DNA of 64,000 nucleotides from Prevotellaceae bacterium. GTDB lineage: Bacteria > Bacteroidota > Bacteroidia > Bacteroidales > Paludibacteraceae. The first letter of the stretch is position 1, and every line of letters begins with the position of its first letter. The notes under the pieces are model-generated. The model did no database searches. It was not told the origin of the DNA and was given only the letters and a program-made list of their open reading frames with translations. The stretch is taken from assembly GCA_020636675.1 (NCBI GenBank), contig JACJXK010000002.1, positions 62,001-126,000 of the forward strand, read 5' to 3'. This document shows, in pieces, positions 34,530-44,286 of the stretch. Made by a program: the position numbers and the translations under genes.

Positions 34530-35750
34530 ATGCGCAGAGTGGTGATTACGGGAATCGGAATCTATTCTTCCATTGGAAAGAATGTGGAGGAGGTGGCGGA
34601 TTCTCTTTATCATGGGCGGTCGGGTATCGGCTTGGATCCTGAACGGAAGGCGATGGGATACCGGTCGTCACTGACGGGTCTCGTGTCTGTTCCTGATGTG
34701 CGCGATTTCGTAGACAGAAGACAACGCCATAGTTTGCCGGAACAGGGCTTTTATTCCTGTGTGGCTGCGCGTGAGGCGTTCTCTATGGCGGGAATTGATG
34801 GCGATTTTCTTGACAGAAATGAGGTGGGGGTCCTCTTTGGTGGCGATTCTAGTGCTGCCCCCATTATCAATAGCATAGATGATATACGGGAAAAGGGAAC
34901 GACTCTTTTGGTCGGATCTGGTTCTGTTTTCCAGTCGATGACTTCGACTGTATCTATGAACCTTTCTGTGATATTTAAGTTGAAGGGAATTAATTTTTCC
35001 ATAGCAGGGGCTTGCGCCAGTGGATCTCATGCCATTGGGATTGCGAGCACACTGATCAGGTCTGGTTTGCAGGAGTGCATTCTTTGTGGAGGTGCGCAAG
35101 AGGTGAATAAATATTCTGTCGCAAGTTTTGACGGCATCAGTACCTTCTCTGCGAGGGAGGATGCTCCTCATCTTGCGTCTCGTCCGTTCGATCGAGATCG
35201 GGACGGACTCGTCCCCAGTGGTGGTGCGGCGGCGTTGGTGGTAGAAAGTCTGGAATCGGCGCAGCGGAGAGGTGCCAAAATATTGGCCGAGGTAGTTGGC
35301 TATGGTTTCTCTTCCAATGCAGACCATATCTCTATACCCAATGTGTTGGGGCCTAAACGGGCGATGGAGATGGCTATCCGACAATCGGGGATGAATGTCG
35401 ACGAAGTGGATTATATCAACGCACATGCCACGTCTACTTTGGTGGGCGACGCCAATGAGGCGAAGGCTATATCTGCAATATGGGGCGAAGGCTCCCCTTT
35501 GGTCTCTTCTACGAAGTCGATGACGGGCCATGAGTTGTGGATGTCTGGTGCAAGTGAGGTGGTCTATTCTCTTCTGATGATGGGAAATGATTTTGTGGCA
35601 CCTAATGTAAATTTTGAGAATCCGGACGAGAGTTCCGCAATATTACATATTCCTGCCGTTACAGTAGATAGGAGGATGGATGTGTTCCTCTCCAATTCGT
35701 TTGGTTTTGGAGGTACAAATTCATCGTTATTGATAAAAAGGTTTGTATAG
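34530..35750 (+). CDS. beta-ketoacyl-ACP synthase (FabF-like)
   Basis: Condensing enzyme of 406 residues with the Cys-His-His triad: Cys162 in IAGACASGSHAIG, His299 in YINAHATSTLVGD and His334 in TKSMTGHELWMSG. It extends an acyl or aryl-acyl chain with malonyl-ACP. The active-site Cys is present, so it is not a chain-length-factor-like partner; no second ketosynthase is in the cluster. It is followed after 25 bases by the ACP gene. Confidence 0.9.
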   Translation: MRRVVITGIGIYSSIGKNVEEVADSLYHGRSGIGLDPERKAMGYRSSLTGLVSVPDVRDFVDRRQRHSLPEQGFYSCVAAREAFSMAGIDGDFLDRNEVGVLFGGDSSAAPIINSIDDIREKGTTLLVGSGSVFQSMTSTVSMNLSVIFKLKGINFSIAGACASGSHAIGIASTLIRSGLQECILCGGAQEVNKYSVASFDGISTFSAREDAPHLASRPFDRDRDGLVPSGGAAALVVESLESAQRRGAKILAEVVGYGFSSNADHISIPNVLGPKRAMEMAIRQSGMNVDEVDYINAHATSTLVGDANEAKAISAIWGEGSPLVSSTKSMTGHELWMSGASEVVYSLLMMGNDFVAPNVNFENPDESSAILHIPAVTVDRRMDVFLSNSFGFGGTNSSLLIKRFV

Positions 35751-35775
35751 TAACACATAAATAAAATAAGGATAT

Positions 35776-36021
35776 ATGACGAAAGATGAAATTATTGACA
35801 AGATTAATACTGTTTTAGAGGAGGAGTTTGAAGTGGATAAAACGCTGTTTCTCCCAGATGCTCCATTGATGAAGACATTGGATTTGGACAGTCTTGATCT
35901 TGTGGATATGGTGGTTTTGATTGAGCATAATTTTGGAATCGTATTGAAAAACTCTGATTTTGCAGGGATAAAGACGTTCCAAGATTTCTATGACTTTCTG
36001 CACGAAAAATTGAATAAGTAG
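35776..36021 (+). CDS. acyl carrier protein
   Basis: ACP of 81 residues with the phosphopantetheine Ser39 in LDLDSLDLVDMV. Acidic, four-helix pattern. The cluster location suggests a carrier dedicated to the aryl-lipid pathway. It ends one base before the start of the acyltransferase gene. Confidence 0.92.
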   Translation: MTKDEIIDKINTVLEEEFEVDKTLFLPDAPLMKTLDLDSLDLVDMVVLIEHNFGIVLKNSDFAGIKTFQDFYDFLHEKLNK

Positions 36022-36022
36022 G

Positions 36023-36910
36023 ATGCCGGTTTGGGGAGGCCAGTCGAGAGGTGGTTCGTTGGGATATCGGTTCTTTATCTTCTTGCTTCGGTATCTGGGA
36101 AAGGGCAGTGCGTATGCATTCCTCTTTTTCGTAGTCCCTTATTACATTCCTTTCGCACCAAAGGCTACAAAGTCAAGTTGGCGTTATTGGCGTAGAATCC
36201 ATCATCTCGGACGGTTGGCCTCGATAAAAATGGTTTTCGTCCATTATTACCGTTTCGGGCAAGTTATTATAGATAAGGTGGCTGCCATATCGGGTTTGGA
36301 TAACCAGTTTGAATATGAATTCTTCAATTATGAAGAGTTTCTGAAGGTGTTGGATGGAGATACGGGTGTAGTGATGATTGGCGCCCATCTCGGAAATTGG
36401 GAGATAGGTGGACAATTCTTCGGCAATTATGCACCGAAACTAAATCTGGTCATGTATGATGCCGAATATCAAAAGATAAAAAAGAGGTTGGAGGAGGTGA
36501 TGGGAGACAAATCCTATCATGTCATTCCTGTGAATGAGGATGAGCTAACCCACGTCTTCTTGATTAAGGATGCATTGGACAGAAAGGAATATGTATGTTT
36601 TCAAGGCGATAGATATGTGGGTGACAGGCATACGATGGAAGCTCCTTTCCTGGGGAAAAAGGCGTTTTTCCCGGCCGGCCCGTTCCAGATAGCATCTCGT
36701 TTTAAGGTTCCTGTGGTTTTCTATTTTTCGGAAAAAGAAAGTCGTGATAAATATAGCTTCCGGTTCTATATGGCTGATCCGGTTAGACGGTCCAAAGACC
36801 GCAAACCGGAAGATGCGTTGCTTGCACAATATATAAATGTTTTGGAAGAGAGAATAAAGGAACATCCGGAACAGTGGTTTAATTTCTATCCGTTCTGGTC
36901 CGATTCTTAA
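36023..36910 (+). CDS. LPLAT/LpxL-type acyltransferase
   Basis: Protein of 295 residues in the lysophospholipid/lipid A acyltransferase superfamily. The catalytic H-x4-E is in MIGAHLGNWEIGG, with the later block FQGDRYVGDR and PFLGKKAFFPAGPF. An N-terminal hydrophobic segment (residues 16-45) anchors it in the inner membrane. It likely transfers the chain made by the neighbouring ketosynthase system from ACP to a lipid or other acceptor. One-base spacing from the ACP gene and 17 from the next supports an operon. Confidence 0.85.
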   Translation: MPVWGGQSRGGSLGYRFFIFLLRYLGKGSAYAFLFFVVPYYIPFAPKATKSSWRYWRRIHHLGRLASIKMVFVHYYRFGQVIIDKVAAISGLDNQFEYEFFNYEEFLKVLDGDTGVVMIGAHLGNWEIGGQFFGNYAPKLNLVMYDAEYQKIKKRLEEVMGDKSYHVIPVNEDELTHVFLIKDALDRKEYVCFQGDRYVGDRHTMEAPFLGKKAFFPAGPFQIASRFKVPVVFYFSEKESRDKYSFRFYMADPVRRSKDRKPEDALLAQYINVLEERIKEHPEQWFNFYPFWSDS

Positions 36911-36927
36911 CTCGTTAATCTTATTTT

Positions 36928-38283
36928 ATGAACACAATCTTATTGATTTCAGCAAATAGATACAAGAATCCTTATCCGGTTTATCCGATAGGAATCTCGT
37001 ATCTGAAAACATATATAAAACGGATGTTGCCGGATTATGATGTCTGTCTATTTGACTTTAATAGGGAGGATTATTCTTCGTTGAAATTGGTTATAGAGGA
37101 GCAAAACCCTAGATACATAGGCGTTTCGCTTCGAAATATAGATGGCGCTAACTCGTTTGATAGGAGTAGCTTCATTCCAGGGTATAAGGAGATTCTGGAT
37201 GAAATTAGGTCTTCGACATCCGTGCCGGTTGTCATCGGAGGAGCGGGCTTTTCTGTCTATCCGCAACTGTTGTTTGATGAGTTGAACCCCGACTTCGCTA
37301 TCATAGGGGAGGGTGAACAATCATGGGTGAATTTGGTACGTATTTTGGACGCAGGAAAGGATTATAGTAGTGTTGAAGGATTGGTGTTTCGTGATGGTTC
37401 TGGAAAAATAAAGGTAAACGAACACGTCAATTATCTGAAGAATCTGGAGGTCGAGTTTGAAGATGGTCTAATCGACTATTATTGGACACATAGCGGGATG
37501 TTGAACATACAGACTAAACGTGGTTGCTGTTATCATTGCATCTATTGCTCTTATCCTATTATTGATGGGCGAAAGATAAGAACCCTTAATGCCGATCTGA
37601 TTGTGGACAATCTGTTGAGGCTAAACAGAGAGAAAGGTGTCCGATATGTTTTCTTTACGGATTCCGTCTTTAATATTTGTCCGGAATATAACCGCGAGCT
37701 GGCTGAAAAAATTATCAGTAGTGGTTTAAAGATAAGCTGGGGCGCATATTTTTCTCCGAACAATATCACGGACGAGGAGATGGCTCTCTTTAAACGATCT
37801 GGACTTACCCATATCGAATTCGGTACGGAGTCTTTATGTGATGTCCAGTTGAAAAATTATGGCAAACATTTTACATTCGAAGATGTAAAGAAGGCATCTG
37901 ACATCGCTTTGAAAAACAATGTCTTTTATGCTCATTTCCTTATTTTAGGAGGGTATGGAGAAACGGATGAAACCATAATGGAGACAATGGAGAATTCAAA
38001 GAAGTTGAATTATACTGTCTATTTCCCTTTTGTCGGAATGCGTATTTATCCACGTACACGGTTGCAGAAGATAGCCATAGAGGAGGGTGTCATCTCCAAA
38101 GATGATCTGCTGTTGAATCCGACTTATTACATCTCGAAGAATTTTGACATGCAGAAAATGAGAAGTTTGGCTCGTGCAACAGGAAAGGCATGGTCTTTCC
38201 CTGACGATCCACATGATCCTTCTATGGATTTGATAAGGTTAAAAAGAAAAGGATTGATATGGGAGTTTTTGAGAAAGCCTTGA
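36928..38283 (+). CDS. B12-binding radical SAM protein of lipid biosynthesis type
   Basis: Enzyme of 451 residues. A cobalamin-binding-type Rossmann domain (residues 1-140; VPVVIGGAGFSVYPQ and FAIIGEGEQSW) is followed by a radical SAM barrel with the cluster cysteines Cys200, Cys204 and Cys207 in RGCCYHCIYCSYP. The DxHxxG cobalamin motif is not obvious, so B12 use needs proof. Similar proteins lie in Bacteroides lipid clusters. It may methylate or rearrange the growing chain. It overlaps the dehydratase gene by 25 bases. Confidence 0.82.
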   Translation: MNTILLISANRYKNPYPVYPIGISYLKTYIKRMLPDYDVCLFDFNREDYSSLKLVIEEQNPRYIGVSLRNIDGANSFDRSSFIPGYKEILDEIRSSTSVPVVIGGAGFSVYPQLLFDELNPDFAIIGEGEQSWVNLVRILDAGKDYSSVEGLVFRDGSGKIKVNEHVNYLKNLEVEFEDGLIDYYWTHSGMLNIQTKRGCCYHCIYCSYPIIDGRKIRTLNADLIVDNLLRLNREKGVRYVFFTDSVFNICPEYNRELAEKIISSGLKISWGAYFSPNNITDEEMALFKRSGLTHIEFGTESLCDVQLKNYGKHFTFEDVKKASDIALKNNVFYAHFLILGGYGETDETIMETMENSKKLNYTVYFPFVGMRIYPRTRLQKIAIEEGVISKDDLLLNPTYYISKNFDMQKMRSLARATGKAWSFPDDPHDPSMDLIRLKRKGLIWEFLRKP

Positions 38284-38702
38284 TGGAAGGCGAAGAAATA
38301 TTGGAACTTATTCCGCAGCGGCCTCCTGTTGTTATGGTCGACGCTTTTTATGGAGAGGTTGGCGTCTGCTCTTATTCGGGATTGATGGTCAGTAATGACA
38401 ATATCTTCTGCGAACAAGGTAAACTGAGAGAGCCGGGTTTGATTGAGCATGTTGCGCAGTCTGCCGCCGCTCGGGTAGGTTATGCCTGCAAACGGGATGA
38501 TATTCCGGTTCCTGTCGGTTTTATTGGAGGAATAAAGAATTTTAAGATAACTCGATTGCCATTGGTGGGAGAGAAATTGTGTACTACAATAAAGATAGAG
38601 CAGGAGATAATGGGGGTTGCTCTTATCTCGACAAAGACTCAAATCGGGCAGGATGTCGTCGCAGAGTGTGAGATGAAGATTTTTTTGAAAGCGGAAGATT
38701 GA
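38259..38702 (+). CDS. 3-hydroxyacyl-ACP dehydratase (hotdog fold, FabZ/ApeP-like)
   Basis: Protein of 147 residues. Opening LELIPQRPPVVMVDAFYG and the core PGLIEHVAQSAAARVGY are the hotdog-fold pattern of FabZ and of the dehydratases in aryl polyene clusters. It removes water from 3-hydroxyacyl-ACP to create double bonds. Last gene of the operon, overlapping the radical SAM gene by 25 bases; the group II intron follows the terminator. Confidence 0.85.
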   Translation: MGVFEKALMEGEEILELIPQRPPVVMVDAFYGEVGVCSYSGLMVSNDNIFCEQGKLREPGLIEHVAQSAAARVGYACKRDDIPVPVGFIGGIKNFKITRLPLVGEKLCTTIKIEQEIMGVALISTKTQIGQDVVAECEMKIFLKAED

Positions 38703-38749
38703 CTCCATAGGTTACTCTCCTCCACTTCATAATTTATAGATTTAAGTAA

Positions 38750-38790
38750 AAGAAGAGCCATGTTGGATTCCAACATGGCTCTTCTTCTTG
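38750..38790 (+). terminator. terminator of the ammonia-lyase/lipid operon
   Basis: A 17-bp stem (38750-38766 with 38770-38786, loop ATT) is followed by a short pyrimidine run. The group II intron begins three bases later. Confidence 0.85.
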
Positions 38791-38792
38791 TT

Positions 38793-40695
38793 GTACGCCC
38801 AGCATGGGCGTAATCTTATGGGTGAAAGTCCCTAGCGAGCCCTAATAGTGGGAATCGTATAGCCAAAGGCAAGGGTGTCCATAGCGATGTGGAATCTGAA
38901 GGAAGCTGGCGGCAAAAGTCTGACCTGACGAACAGAAATCAGATACAAGGCTAAAGTGTGAGGGTAAGTTTGCAAAACAAAACAAAGCCCAATAACTATT
39001 CGGAATCAAATATAGTAAATCTGACAGGTATAAGATGGAAAGATTACGTTCTTATCTGGGGAGGTCTCACAGACGTGTGGAGATGTTTTTTTCAGAGACA
39101 CGGAGTAAAGCTTGCTGTGAGAAGTCAGCCGAGGACATAGTACCAATATTATTGTTGTATTGGGAAGGTCTGAACCCTAATTAAGCGAGTAGTAAATGAA
39201 TGTTAGCCGATAATGGAAAGAATGCAGAAAATATTATCCCAAGATGATAACTACCCTCAAAAGAATAGCACGGAATGCAAAGGCTATGAGGGAGTGCAGA
39301 CTGTTATTGGTATAACTGAAAACCACCTCGTGGAAGTAAATTTTACAACAGAGCATTTAATGGAATACATCTTTAGTCCCGGCAATCTGAATAACGCTTA
39401 TCTACAAGTAAAAAGGAATGCGGGAGCAAGTGGAGTTGATAAAATGGAAGTGGAAGAACTACTGCCATATTTGCGACAACACAAAGAAGAACTCGTTAAA
39501 TCTCTAATGCAAGGGACATATCGTCCCAATCCCGTCCGTAGGGTAGAAATACCCAAAGACAATGGCAAGAAACGCCAACTCGGCATACCGAGCGTAGTTG
39601 ACCGAGTAATCCAACAAGCGATAAGTCAAGTACTGACTTTAATCTATGACAGAACGTTCAGTAATTCAAGTTTCGGCTTCCGACCAAGACGCAGCTGCCA
39701 CAAAGCACTTCGTAATGTTCAAAGCCATATAACAGAAGGTTACAAATATGCCATAGATTTAGATTTGGAAAAGTTCTTCGATACAGTCAATCATAGCAAA
39801 TTGGTAGAGGTATTATCGAGAACTATCAAAGATAATCGCTTACTCTCTCTTGTTCATAAATACTTGAATGCAGGAGTCGTAATCAGTAATAAATTTGAAG
39901 AAACAACTTTAGGCGTACCTCAAGGCGGACCACTCAGTCCACTGCTAAGCAATATCATGCTCAATGAGCTTGATAAGGAATTAGAAAGACGTGGACATCG
40001 TTTTGTCCGCTATGCCGATGACTGTATGATACTTTGCAAAAGCAAACGTGCAGCCAATCGCACCAAAGAGTCAATCACTAGATTTATAGAAAACGAACTC
40101 TTCCTAAAGGTAAATAAGGAAAAGACGAAAGTAGGATATATTCAAGGTTTGAAATTCTTAGGTTATTCCTTTTATGTAATGAAAGGAGTATGTAAACTCT
40201 CTCTTCACTCTAAAAGTAAGGAGAAACTAAAATCTAAGCTAAAGGATTTAACTTCAAGAAGTAAAGGTTTTGGATATGAGAGATGTAAAATCAAGCTGAA
40301 AGAATACGTCCAAGGTTGGATAGGTTACTATAAATTAGCAGAGATGAAGAAATTTCTTTACTCTGTTGACGAATGGCTACGAAGACGTTTGCGAATGTGT
40401 ATATGGAAATGTTGGAAGAAAGTCAAGACAAAGTTTACTAATCTTATAAAATGTAAGATAGGTAGAAATCAAGCTTGGCAATGGTCGAATACTCGCAAGA
40501 GCTATTGGCGTACTTCCAAAAGTCCCATACTATGCAGAGCATTGGATACAGATAGCCTACGCATAGCAGGTTATCCATTCTTGTCGGATTATTATAGTAA
40601 AGTTTATCGTAAGTAAGGAACCGCCGTATGCCGAACGGCACGTACGGTGGTGTGAGAGGTCGCATAGGGAATTAATCCCTATGCTCCTACTCGAT
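38793..40695 (+). mobile_element. group II intron, probably class C
   Basis: The 5' end GTACGCCCAGCATGGGCG is the typical intron start. The intron encodes a reverse transcriptase/maturase, has a domain V-like hairpin at about 40617-40660 (CCGCCGTATGCCGAACGGCA) and a domain VI-like hairpin (CATAGGGAATTAATCCCTATG), and ends CTACTCGAT at 40695. It sits directly after a rho-independent terminator, the usual home of class C introns. Confidence 0.85.
39213..40616 (+). CDS. ltrA: group II intron reverse transcriptase/maturase
   Basis: Protein of 467 residues encoded in intron domain IV. The RT blocks are visible: RRVEIPKDNGKKRQLGIPSV, FSNSSFGFRPRRSCHKAL, AIDLDLEKFFDTVNHSKL, LGVPQGGPLSPLLSNIMLNE and the catalytic FVRYADDCMIL. 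Then come the maturase X domain (KEYVQGWIGYYKLAEM) and a short C-terminal tail without an HNH endonuclease, as in class C. The first 45 residues (MERMQKILSQDDNY) may be non-coding leader; the conserved part starts near residue 50. Confidence 0.93.
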   Translation: MERMQKILSQDDNYPQKNSTECKGYEGVQTVIGITENHLVEVNFTTEHLMEYIFSPGNLNNAYLQVKRNAGASGVDKMEVEELLPYLRQHKEELVKSLMQGTYRPNPVRRVEIPKDNGKKRQLGIPSVVDRVIQQAISQVLTLIYDRTFSNSSFGFRPRRSCHKALRNVQSHITEGYKYAIDLDLEKFFDTVNHSKLVEVLSRTIKDNRLLSLVHKYLNAGVVISNKFEETTLGVPQGGPLSPLLSNIMLNELDKELERRGHRFVRYADDCMILCKSKRAANRTKESITRFIENELFLKVNKEKTKVGYIQGLKFLGYSFYVMKGVCKLSLHSKSKEKLKSKLKDLTSRSKGFGYERCKIKLKEYVQGWIGYYKLAEMKKFLYSVDEWLRRRLRMCIWKCWKKVKTKFTNLIKCKIGRNQAWQWSNTRKSYWRTSKSPILCRALDTDSLRIAGYPFLSDYYSKVYRK

Positions 40696-40716
40696 TGTGG
40701 ATTCGTTTTCAAAAGG

Positions 40717-43700
40717 CTATCTGGCGATAACTAATTTTGAAATCTGATATTTCCCGTCAAAGAGGATAATCTTTACCATGTAACTCCCCTTTGAAAGGTT
40801 TGAAACTGATATTCTCTTATCTCCACTCATGTCTTTCTTTACTATACGTCCATCTATGCCGACAATCTCTACAGATTCAATATCTGATTTGCAAGAAATG
40901 TCGAAATAGTTGCAGGCAGGATTTGGAGCTATTGTGATGGCTTCATCTGCCTTACTCTCTGTGACTGAAACTGTATCTGCGTTTTTTATGATTACGCGAT
41001 ATACATTGGAGTTGTAGCATGTTATGAATGTGGTCTCTTTTGAGTATGATTTGCCGTTAAATTCAACCGCATCTTTTTCTATTATCAATGTTGTGTCTAT
41101 AACCGCTGGCATTGGTTTGTAAATCTTGAATGTTCCCGAAGCGTGAAGCATAGATAAGAAATAAACCATACCATTGTAATAGCGCCATTGTCCGGAAGGA
41201 GCTGATGTGTTCCATAGCTTGGTCACGTACTCTTTTGCCAACGTTTCATCATTCAATGCGAACACGCCTACGCCGTTGGCTCCTGCCATTCCTTCTGAGT
41301 AATTGCCTCCTTGCGCAGATCCGTTGACGGTGAAATATCCATTTGTATATCCGTCTTTCTTGAAGAAGTTCAACAGATTGCCCATCATGGTCGTCTGGCG
41401 GGAATCAGCCTCGAACCAGTGGTAATCCATACCAACATTCATGGCGCAACGGATGGCGTCGTATTTGTATTGGTCACTTTCGTATCCGCACCAATCAGGT
41501 TTGTATGCGCTACCGTCAAACTGACTGTAGTCGGGGAATAGTCCCGTTGATGAGTTGCTTGATTTGTAGAGCAAGTCACGGGCTGCTTTTGCTGTCTGTG
41601 CCCAGAAATCTTTATTTGTGTCCGTCCATCTTGCCCATAATTCCAAGAATCCAGGTAAGTTATAGGAAGGGTCTGTAAATCCATAAGAAGTTTCACCAAA
41701 GGTGATTAGCTTGCTGTCTAAGTTGAAGATAGGAGAGACAGTTCCATTGGCTCTGCCCGGTTTGTCCATTATCATCTTGATCAAGTACTGAGCTTCTTTC
41801 TCGTAGTTGATTTCGCCATCGTTGCCCCATCTGTGGGATGCGAAGAACAATGCGGTCAAGAAGTAAGCCTCTCCATCCGGAGCGCAAGAAGAGCCCTTTA
41901 TCGTTCCGTTGGTTTCGCATTGCCAAGCAAAAAGACCTTCTCTCTGATCTCCGGATTTGTATTGCATGTATTTTTGAGCCCAACGCCAAAGTTTATCGAA
42001 CTCCTCTTTGTGGTTCAGTTGTACGCAAATCATCATACCGTATGACATGCCTTCTGTGCGCACATCGCTGTTGCCTGTGTCGAGAATGTATGCCATGTCA
42101 TTGCCGACGGTGTAGTATACGGTGTTAGTTCCTCCACCGAAGAAGTGAGACCAGATGGATTCGATTTTACTATCCACGTCAGTTTGTGATTTTCCTAAAT
42201 ACTCACTGAATAGGTTTCTGTAAACACCAGTGTAGTAGGCTCCATTGCCGGTTTCGTCGCAACTAGGGCCTGTGTATTCACCCTCGATGATTGGCGTTGG
42301 GTCTGGATCTGGATCTGGATCTGAGCCAGAACCTGAACCTCCACCTCCACATGAACTAATTGTTATGGCTGCGGATGTCGCAAGTGCCTTGCCTGAAGTC
42401 TTGTTGATGGTCAATGTTCCTGCCCCTGTTATTCCACTAGGAATATTCCATGTGTAAGAACCGCTAGCTGAGATGTTGCTCTTTAACTCAAGGTTAGAGA
42501 CTCCGCTCACGGCGAAGTAATTGATATTGATGCCGGAAGATGCTTTAATGAAGAGTCTTACTTTGGAAGTAGATACGGGTGCGAATGTGGCTTGGAAGTC
42601 ATTTCCGATGGTAGTGCCTTCGTATGCAGTCTTCCATGTTCCGTTGTCGTCATATTCGATACTGAAAGAAGATACCGTTCCGTATTTGGTAAACTCGTCA
42701 ATGATGACGCCACCGACGGTGGAAGCCTTCGACAGCGATAACTCTACCCATTCGTCCGAATTTTCTTTTGCCCCCCAACGACTGTTTTCGCCGTGCGCAC
42801 CGTCGTCAGTTAGGATGTTGTCTACAGACCAGGAGAAGGCGCCCTCTTCGTTGGCCCATTCGGAAGATGCTTTTGCGCTGGATGCGGATACGGCATCAGA
42901 AGACCCCGAATTCCAGTTTAATGTATAGGTGCTTGTTGCCTCTCCTGTCATTGTCCATGCGATGTTATATGAAGAGTCGGAACACCAAGATTGTGCACTG
43001 TTTGGTTTGCTGATGGCAAAAGTAGGGTCGGCCAAAGCCGCAGAACCTGAGGAAATTGTTACTACGCCGCCGTCAGGAACCGCGTCAAAATAGATGTAAT
43101 TACCTTCTGTTTTAGATCCAATTTCTTCTCCGTCTTGAGAAACCGTTATCTCGGACCATCCGTCTGGTAAAACTCTACGCAAGGAGAGTGGATATTTGTA
43201 AGGGTCGTTTGCCAAGTCGTCAGTAATCTTCATTGTGATTTCTGTAGCCGTGTTGGTCAACTCTGTTATCTTAGCTGCGTTGCGCTCTTTGGAATAAAGG
43301 ATGGCGTCACGGAAGGTACAAACCCATACTTTGCTGTCGTTTTGGCTGGCGAAAGACAAGGCTCCTTCTATTGCAGAAGTTGCGGTAGGTGAATATTCCG
43401 AACCGTTCTCTACTTCGTGGATTAAGAAAACAACCCATCCTTTTTTGTTGATGGCTGATTGCATTTGGTTCTGAAATGCGGATGCGCTGTTGCAACTTCC
43501 CGTATTTCCGCAAATCACAGATCCGATTCTGAAATAATTAGATGGAGTAGAACCCATTACTTGTCCGTCGCAGATACGTCCGCCGATGTAATACTTAGCA
43601 AGTTCCGATTCGGACGGTTCATTACAGTTCGGATAGGTAATTGTATTACAAACCTGTCCGGAAATATTTTGGTCAATCGTATTCTTGGAAGAACTGATCT

Positions 43701-44016
43701 CGGAGTCTGGCATTGTCTGTCCATGATTGACAGAGTGGCTACCAACTTCATGACCCTTGTTTACTAATGATTGGAAGTTGCTCCAGTTTGGCCCCCAGCT
43801 AATTACGGGATAGAAGCTCGCGGTATACTTGTACTTGTCGAACAATGGTACCGCATAAGTAAACTGCGTAGCGCAACCATCGTCGAATGTGAATGTGGCT
43901 GCTGACGAACGGAATCCTTTCCATGTCCCGACCTCGTATGCCGAACTTTGGGCAAACGTTGTTGCTACGGAAAGAATCATTGTCGTTAGAAACGAGTGTA
44001 AAAATTTGATTCTCAT
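40717..44016 (-). CDS. secreted CE4 esterase - CBM - GH8 xylanase-type fusion with T9SS tail
   Basis: Multidomain enzyme of 1099 residues. A signal peptide (cleavage after TTFAQ) precedes a polysaccharide deacetylase domain (about 35-250) with TFTFDDG (Asp45, Asp46) and GSHSVNHG (His94, His98). Then come Ig-like and F5/8-type (CBM32-like) modules to about residue 545, an Asp-Pro linker near 567, and a GH8 catalytic domain at about 575-965 with the general acid in VRTEGMSYGMM and an Asp in CAPDGEAYFLT. The end is a T9SS sorting domain (ITIAPNPACNYFDI, then KGSYMVKIILFDGK). It probably deacetylates and cleaves xylan at the cell surface. The stop lies 21 bases past the group II intron. Confidence 0.85.
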   Translation of the reverse strand: MRIKFLHSFLTTMILSVATTFAQSSAYEVGTWKGFRSSAATFTFDDGCATQFTYAVPLFDKYKYTASFYPVISWGPNWSNFQSLVNKGHEVGSHSVNHGQTMPDSEISSSKNTIDQNISGQVCNTITYPNCNEPSESELAKYYIGGRICDGQVMGSTPSNYFRIGSVICGNTGSCNSASAFQNQMQSAINKKGWVVFLIHEVENGSEYSPTATSAIEGALSFASQNDSKVWVCTFRDAILYSKERNAAKITELTNTATEITMKITDDLANDPYKYPLSLRRVLPDGWSEITVSQDGEEIGSKTEGNYIYFDAVPDGGVVTISSGSAALADPTFAISKPNSAQSWCSDSSYNIAWTMTGEATSTYTLNWNSGSSDAVSASSAKASSEWANEEGAFSWSVDNILTDDGAHGENSRWGAKENSDEWVELSLSKASTVGGVIIDEFTKYGTVSSFSIEYDDNGTWKTAYEGTTIGNDFQATFAPVSTSKVRLFIKASSGININYFAVSGVSNLELKSNISASGSYTWNIPSGITGAGTLTINKTSGKALATSAAITISSCGGGGSGSGSDPDPDPDPTPIIEGEYTGPSCDETGNGAYYTGVYRNLFSEYLGKSQTDVDSKIESIWSHFFGGGTNTVYYTVGNDMAYILDTGNSDVRTEGMSYGMMICVQLNHKEEFDKLWRWAQKYMQYKSGDQREGLFAWQCETNGTIKGSSCAPDGEAYFLTALFFASHRWGNDGEINYEKEAQYLIKMIMDKPGRANGTVSPIFNLDSKLITFGETSYGFTDPSYNLPGFLELWARWTDTNKDFWAQTAKAARDLLYKSSNSSTGLFPDYSQFDGSAYKPDWCGYESDQYKYDAIRCAMNVGMDYHWFEADSRQTTMMGNLLNFFKKDGYTNGYFTVNGSAQGGNYSEGMAGANGVGVFALNDETLAKEYVTKLWNTSAPSGQWRYYNGMVYFLSMLHASGTFKIYKPMPAVIDTTLIIEKDAVEFNGKSYSKETTFITCYNSNVYRVIIKNADTVSVTESKADEAITIAPNPACNYFDISCKSDIESVEIVGIDGRIVKKDMSGDKRISVSNLSKGSYMVKIILFDGKYQISKLVIAR

Positions 44017-44286
44017 ACTAAAAAATTAAAAAGTTCAATAAATGTAAGACACATATCTAAATAATAAAGGAAACGTCTTTTTCGTTATGTGTTGATGTTA
44101 GTCGTTACAAAATTATGTCAAATGTAGTTAAATGGATTCTTTTCGCTTTATGTTATGCAACATAAATATGTCCATTCTACTTGTTGTTGAGTGTTTATTC
44201 GTTTTTTTCGAATGGGGAGAAAATTGTTTGGATGCTATTCTCCCCGCCTCGTAGTCTCAAAGATGTGGGTTTTCTTTTTGTCAAAA

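Noticed and set aside
34668..35531. A 287-codon antisense frame inside the ketosynthase gene
   Set aside because: Shadow frame with Arg/His-rich composition; the forward protein has the complete catalytic triad.
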